A DNA stretch of 64,000 nt, taken from assembly GCA_035516175.1 (NCBI GenBank), contig DATJAO010000038.1, positions 53,134-117,133 on the forward strand. The letters are read 5' to 3'. Below the pieces are notes generated by a model. It had not been told where the DNA came from. It was given only the letters and a program-made list of their open reading frames with translations, and ran no database searches. How positions within the stretch are numbered: position 1 is the stretch's first letter; every line of letters begins with the position of its first letter. Shown piece by piece: positions 60,565-64,000 of the stretch. Origin of the DNA: DASPSR01 sp035516175. GTDB taxonomy: Bacteria; Nitrospirota; UBA9217. Position numbers and translations under genes: made by a program.

Positions 60565-61986
60565 TTGGAGAACAAAAATATACTATCTCGCCGCATCCTC
60601 TTCTCTCTCCTATCCATCCTCTTTTCTTTTTCCGTTCTCTTTCCCTTTCATCTGCGTGCGGACACGATGCCTTCCAGCGGAGCTGTTTCAGAACAAGCAT
60701 CTTCGGACAGCCTCTTTAAGGTGACTGGGTATCTCTACGGCAGATACATTTACAGATCAGCCTATACATCGGATAATCAGTGGCGCGATCAGGATATCTT
60801 CGGGGAGCTGCGGCTTGATGTTGTTATGCCGAAGGAAAACCGCTATGAGTTCCATTTCTACGGAACCGCGCGGGACAATATCAGTGCAAACCGCAACCAG
60901 ACGATCTTTGATCCCCTCAAAGATATAGGCGATACCTACCAATCCAGTTATCAGGGTTACGTCTACGAAGCACATTTCGATATCAATAACCCGTTCGAAT
61001 ATATCACACAGATACGGATGGGCAGGCAGGCTGGGACGCGGGACGAGCAGGTATTTTTTGACGGCATCGCAGCCGATATCCGCGCAGCTTCCACGCTCAA
61101 TCTGACGCTTTACGGAGGCGCAGCCGCCCACCTCTACGAGGTCAACAATCATTGGGGCGATGACACTGTGGCGGGGGCGGGGCTCGATTATGCCCTCGGT
61201 TCAAGCACCAGGGTCAGCCTGGATTATCTCTCCGACAAGGATGTCCAATCGTACCCTACAGCCTCCACAACGACCGATGTTCATGATCAGATGATTTCCC
61301 TGAAGCTCTGGCAGAGCTTTGATTCATTCATGAAGGCCTTGGTTAAGTACCGGTATCTCAACGGCGAGCCGCGCGATTTGAGTGTGCGTGCCGTGAGCAC
61401 TTTCCCCGAAACGGACATCGAAATGAACGTGAATTATTTCCGGCAGTTCCGCCCCCAGAACGAGCTATCGAACGAGCTCTCTCTCTTCTACGCTGTTATG
61501 GGGACGTCATCTCCGTACCAGAGCATTGATGTGAAGCTCCGCAAGTTCTTCGGCCTGCATTATGCGGTCGATGTCGGATACTTCAAACGGGGCCTTCTGG
61601 AAGAGAACCAGGAGAGCGATTTAGATCGTGATTACAGCCGCACCTTCATGATGTTCGAAATAATCGATTTGCTGAAAGACGGCCTGTCGTTCACAGTGAC
61701 GGGCGAACAGTGGAAGACCAATGGAAGGGAATACAGCTCTGCCGGATTTGATGTGGGATACGCCTTCAAAAACAAAAAGAGCGCATCGATAAACGTAGGG
61801 ACCTATTACAGCCTCTATAAGTATGATTATTATATTGAAGAGGGTCTCCAGCAAAATGTGCGGACCTACTATGTGAATGGGAGGTATCCGCTTGGAAGTG
61901 GCCTCTCGATCAATGGCAGTTACGAGTATGAGTCCAGTATCGAGAACTATCAGACGCTCAAGCTGGGGATGCGCTATGACTTTTAA
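60565..61986 (+). CDS. Outer-membrane beta-barrel, porin-cytochrome type
   Basis: 473-residue protein with signal peptide (ILFSLLSILFSFSVLFPFHL) and a long series of alternating amphipathic strands rich in Tyr/aromatic residues (FKVTGYLYGRYIYRS, ELRLDVVMPKENRYEFHFYG, SINVGTYYSLYKYDY), ending in an aromatic (LKLGMRYDF), as outer-membrane barrels do. The start is TTG with GGGGGA upstream, placed after the promoter. Two multihaem cytochrome genes follow immediately; this is the composition of a porin-cytochrome conduit (OmbB/OmaB/OmcB type). It shows no sequence signature of MtrB that I can see. Confidence 0.82.
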   Translation: MENKNILSRRILFSLLSILFSFSVLFPFHLRADTMPSSGAVSEQASSDSLFKVTGYLYGRYIYRSAYTSDNQWRDQDIFGELRLDVVMPKENRYEFHFYGTARDNISANRNQTIFDPLKDIGDTYQSSYQGYVYEAHFDINNPFEYITQIRMGRQAGTRDEQVFFDGIAADIRAASTLNLTLYGGAAAHLYEVNNHWGDDTVAGAGLDYALGSSTRVSLDYLSDKDVQSYPTASTTTDVHDQMISLKLWQSFDSFMKALVKYRYLNGEPRDLSVRAVSTFPETDIEMNVNYFRQFRPQNELSNELSLFYAVMGTSSPYQSIDVKLRKFFGLHYAVDVGYFKRGLLEENQESDLDRDYSRTFMMFEIIDLLKDGLSFTVTGEQWKTNGREYSSAGFDVGYAFKNKKSASINVGTYYSLYKYDYYIEEGLQQNVRTYYVNGRYPLGSGLSINGSYEYESSIENYQTLKLGMRYDF

Positions 61987-62578
61987 TGTCCGCCTTATAA
62001 AAATGTTAATTGCCTGCTTTATGCTTACTGCGGTCTGCCTGGTGAGCAGCAACGCGCTCGTAACGGCGGGAGACGCCGGATATGCCCCTTCAGTCCAGTC
62101 CGAAACCACTGGGACCTTCCGAGGGAAAATACCGTTTCCAAGACCGGAATCCCACAAAGGGAATTGGATGGAGTTTCACGGCGCATCGGCCAGTCTGAAT
62201 TTCAATGAGGCGGGGCAAAGCGGGAAGTCCTGTCTCACCTGCCACGAGTGGAGCGACTGCATTACCTGTCACAACACCAGGATGCCGCGTGACCATACGA
62301 ATACCTGGCGCACGCTGAGCCACGGGTTCATGGCTGAGGGGAACCGGGAACGCTGCCTCACCTGCCACAAGCAGGATTTTTGCGTGCGTTGCCACAACGA
62401 GACTGAGCCTCGCACGCATGTAGGGAATTGGCTGCAAAGACATTGTACGTGGTGTCATTACAGCGGCAGTCTCGCCCCGGCTGACAACTGCGTAGTGTGT
62501 CATAAAGTCGCCCGGCATACATCCGCACCACATCCGGTGAGTCCTTCCTTGAATTGCGGGTTGTGCCATAAATCATGA
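61976..62578 (+). CDS. Exported heptahaem cytochrome c
   Basis: 200-residue protein: signal LIKMLIACFMLTAVCLVSSN and seven CXXCH motifs (CLTCH, CITCH, CLTCH, CVRCH, CTWCH, CVVCH, CGLCH) packed into the C-terminal ~120 residues. Its start overlaps the end of the barrel gene by 11 bp, so the two are coupled. By position it is the candidate periplasmic-side cytochrome that plugs the barrel. The Trp- and His-rich linkers (HGASASLNF, THVGNWLQRHCTWCHY) are distinctive; I recognise no named family. Confidence 0.87.
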   Translation: MTFNVRLIKMLIACFMLTAVCLVSSNALVTAGDAGYAPSVQSETTGTFRGKIPFPRPESHKGNWMEFHGASASLNFNEAGQSGKSCLTCHEWSDCITCHNTRMPRDHTNTWRTLSHGFMAEGNRERCLTCHKQDFCVRCHNETEPRTHVGNWLQRHCTWCHYSGSLAPADNCVVCHKVARHTSAPHPVSPSLNCGLCHKS

Positions 62579-62594
62579 TGGGGTAGCAGTTGTG

Positions 62595-64000
62595 ATGAAA
62601 AAGTTTATTTTGCACATCATCTTTTTGATTTCGACAGCTATCCTAGCTATCGGATGCAGCTCCAGTCCGGGGCCCGATGCCATTTCGTCGCATCAGGCGC
62701 CTGCACCGATTCCGATAACAAGCTGTACATCGCTTTGTCATAACGCTACGAGTACGGCATCTCCTGACCCGTTGGTGACAAATGGGAGCGGGACCTTTGG
62801 AAAGCATGTCGCCCATGTCCAGGTGATAGGCCTTTCCTGCGACAAATGTCACCTGGGGTATTTCAACAAGCCCACCCACATGAACGGGCACCTTGACACC
62901 GGCGATCCCACCGTTCTTCTTGTTTATTTCGACTCGACGAACCCGACGGGTAGATGGATCAATGACACCGGGCCTTCAACAGGGTCGTGCACCTCGCTCA
63001 ATTGCCATGGAACGGACACGCTCGACTGGTATGGCACCGAGACTGTGAATTTTCAGTTTTGCAGCTCGTGCCACTCGTACGCCTTGGGACCACGCCGTAT
63101 TATTACCGGTCCGAACGGGGATTTCGGGACCAATGCATCGATCGCATCCCATCATGTCACGACCAGTGGTGATCCGACCGGTACGGAGTGCCAGGTCTGT
63201 CACGATCAGTCAACCCATACGTCAGGCACGGTGCGGTTGAAGAATGCCGATACGGGTACGAGCATCGCATATGATCCGTCCAATGTCGCGGGTATAGAGC
63301 CTTTCTGCCTGAGCTGCCACGACGAAAATGGGGCTACAAGCACGTTTGTTTCCGGAGGGACACCTACGAGTCCGTTCAATGATGGATCAGTACTGGGCGA
63401 GCCCCCATATCCGAATGCCACCAGGATAGCCAGCAGCTGGGCAAAATCGCACGGCCACGGCGCCAATGGAAATCATGCTCCAGGCAGCAAGTTGACGTGT
63501 TTGGGGACGGGACAACCGGGGACCGGGTGTCATGGCAGCAATGGAAGCATCAATGCCCATGGGTCAGCGAGTCAGGTACTGGCAACGCGGAACTTTGTTT
63601 ATTCCCTGAACACGACAACGTATTATGAATCGGACTTTGCTCTCTGCTTTAATTGTCATGCCAGCTATCCCGGCTTCACGAAAGAAGATACCCTTGGTGT
63701 CAAGTTCGGAGGGATCCTGGATGCGGGTTACGGCTGGTTGTCGGGGCCGAATGGTACCAATGGCTATAACCCACCCTATTATACGGCTGGGGTGACAACA
63801 CATTTTGCAGACCATAATGTTCCGGATCTTCCCCCGGATTTCCTGCCTTACAGCGGAAGCCCGTTGAACGATTACGGCGTATGGGTGACAGATTCCAATC
63901 TCCACTGGTTCCATCTCGGTGCTCCCACTTCACTACGAGGCACCGGGACAGCATCGGGCATCACCTGCGTTAACTGCCATGACGTCCATGGGTCGAATAC
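62595..64000 (+). CDS. Multihaem cytochrome c lipoprotein (runs off the window)
   Basis: Open for 468 codons and continuing past the window edge. Lipoprotein signal IIFLISTAILAIGC, then standard haem sites CDKCH, CSSCH, CQVCH, CLSCH, CFNCH and CVNCH, plus expanded ones: CTSLCH (CX3CH), CTSLNCH (CX4CH) and a CX9CH (CLGTGQPGTGCH). The CX4CH...CXXCH pairing matches the Geobacter-type domain. Gly/Ser/Thr-rich linkers are typical of cell-surface cytochromes. It is 16 bp after the heptahaem gene and would be the outer-surface member of the conduit. Confidence 0.88.
   Translation, partial: MKKFILHIIFLISTAILAIGCSSSPGPDAISSHQAPAPIPITSCTSLCHNATSTASPDPLVTNGSGTFGKHVAHVQVIGLSCDKCHLGYFNKPTHMNGHLDTGDPTVLLVYFDSTNPTGRWINDTGPSTGSCTSLNCHGTDTLDWYGTETVNFQFCSSCHSYALGPRRIITGPNGDFGTNASIASHHVTTSGDPTGTECQVCHDQSTHTSGTVRLKNADTGTSIAYDPSNVAGIEPFCLSCHDENGATSTFVSGGTPTSPFNDGSVLGEPPYPNATRIASSWAKSHGHGANGNHAPGSKLTCLGTGQPGTGCHGSNGSINAHGSASQVLATRNFVYSLNTTTYYESDFALCFNCHASYPGFTKEDTLGVKFGGILDAGYGWLSGPNGTNGYNPPYYTAGVTTHFADHNVPDLPPDFLPYSGSPLNDYGVWVTDSNLHWFHLGAPTSLRGTGTASGITCVNCHDVHGSN

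Noticed and set aside
1..64000. tRNA, rRNA, CRISPR arrays, transposases, phage genes, replication origin
   Set aside because: Looked for by eye on both strands; no cloverleaf-like segments, regularly spaced repeats, transposase motifs or DnaA-box clusters were found.

Overview
The window comes from a Gram-negative, respiratory, probably anaerobic or microaerophilic bacterium. It has outer-membrane lipoproteins, beta-barrel and TolC-type proteins, and many c-type multihaem cytochromes. Futalosine-pathway MqnA, DUF4416, an AmmeMemoRadiSam-type enzyme, archease with RtcB, CX4CH/CXXCH 'Geobacter-type' haem motifs and a likely selenoprotein peroxiredoxin all fit the Nitrospirota (Thermodesulfovibrionia-like) or Desulfobacterota. 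The sequence alone does not let me choose between them. No rRNA, tRNA, CRISPR array, phage or transposase was seen.

Layout. 0-6 kb: chemotaxis genes (cheR, cheA, cheB, cheY, a CheX-like phosphatase), a PATAN/DUF4388 protein and a convergent DUF4416 gene. 6-9.9 kb: an Rrf2 regulator, a TPR protein, mqnA and a zinc-type cation diffusion facilitator. 9.9-15 kb: a lipid locus whose gene set (CerR-like epimerase, serine palmitoyltransferase-like enzyme, bCerS/YghO-like GNAT protein, CTP-type lipid kinase, PAP2 phosphatase) resembles bacterial ceramide synthesis. 15-20 kb: a TolC / START-like / MacA / MacB efflux operon. 20-25 kb: mobA, a frameshifted tatA, recJ and a RelA/SpoT protein. 25-34 kb: ridA, a CAP-domain lipoprotein, an MltD-like transglycosylase, an Smr protein, a hydrolase, a two-thioredoxin-fold protein, AmrS, archease and RtcB. 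34-40.6 kb: an ABC-2 exporter (outer-membrane factor, adaptor, two ATPases, two permeases).

41-47.6 kb is a redox and NO-related island: rubredoxin, DUF488, a heptahaem cytochrome, a dihaem NorC-like protein, the last ~69 codons of a deleted norB, a protoglobin-PsiE fusion, a CBS protein and an HPP membrane protein. 47.6-57 kb, on the minus strand, is a cbb3 oxidase locus with its maturation set (ccoG, fixH, ccoI, ccoS and others). It has no dihaem CcoP, only a CcoP N-terminal anchor plus two micro-subunits. Upstream lie an Fe-S-type Rrf2 regulator and a peroxiredoxin whose peroxidatic Cys codon is TGA, followed by a hairpin with bacterial SECIS geometry.

57.6-64 kb: a Cys-rich triple-repeat exported protein with a good terminator and a cupin. 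Then comes a divergent electron-transfer locus: a nonahaem cytochrome with a c/CopD/b5 membrane fusion on the minus strand, facing an outer-membrane beta-barrel, a heptahaem cytochrome and a multihaem lipoprotein that runs off the window. The plus-strand trio has the composition of a porin-cytochrome extracellular electron conduit.

Several starts were moved from the longest frame, using Shine-Dalgarno sites, family N-termini and promoters. Three genes (PATAN, Rrf2, mobA) have a TTGACA about 35 bp before the ATG and may be leaderless. Five genes or gene fragments missing from simple long-frame calling were recovered: tatA, rubredoxin, the CcoQ-like protein, a 33-residue membrane peptide, and the partial multihaem lipoprotein at the right edge.
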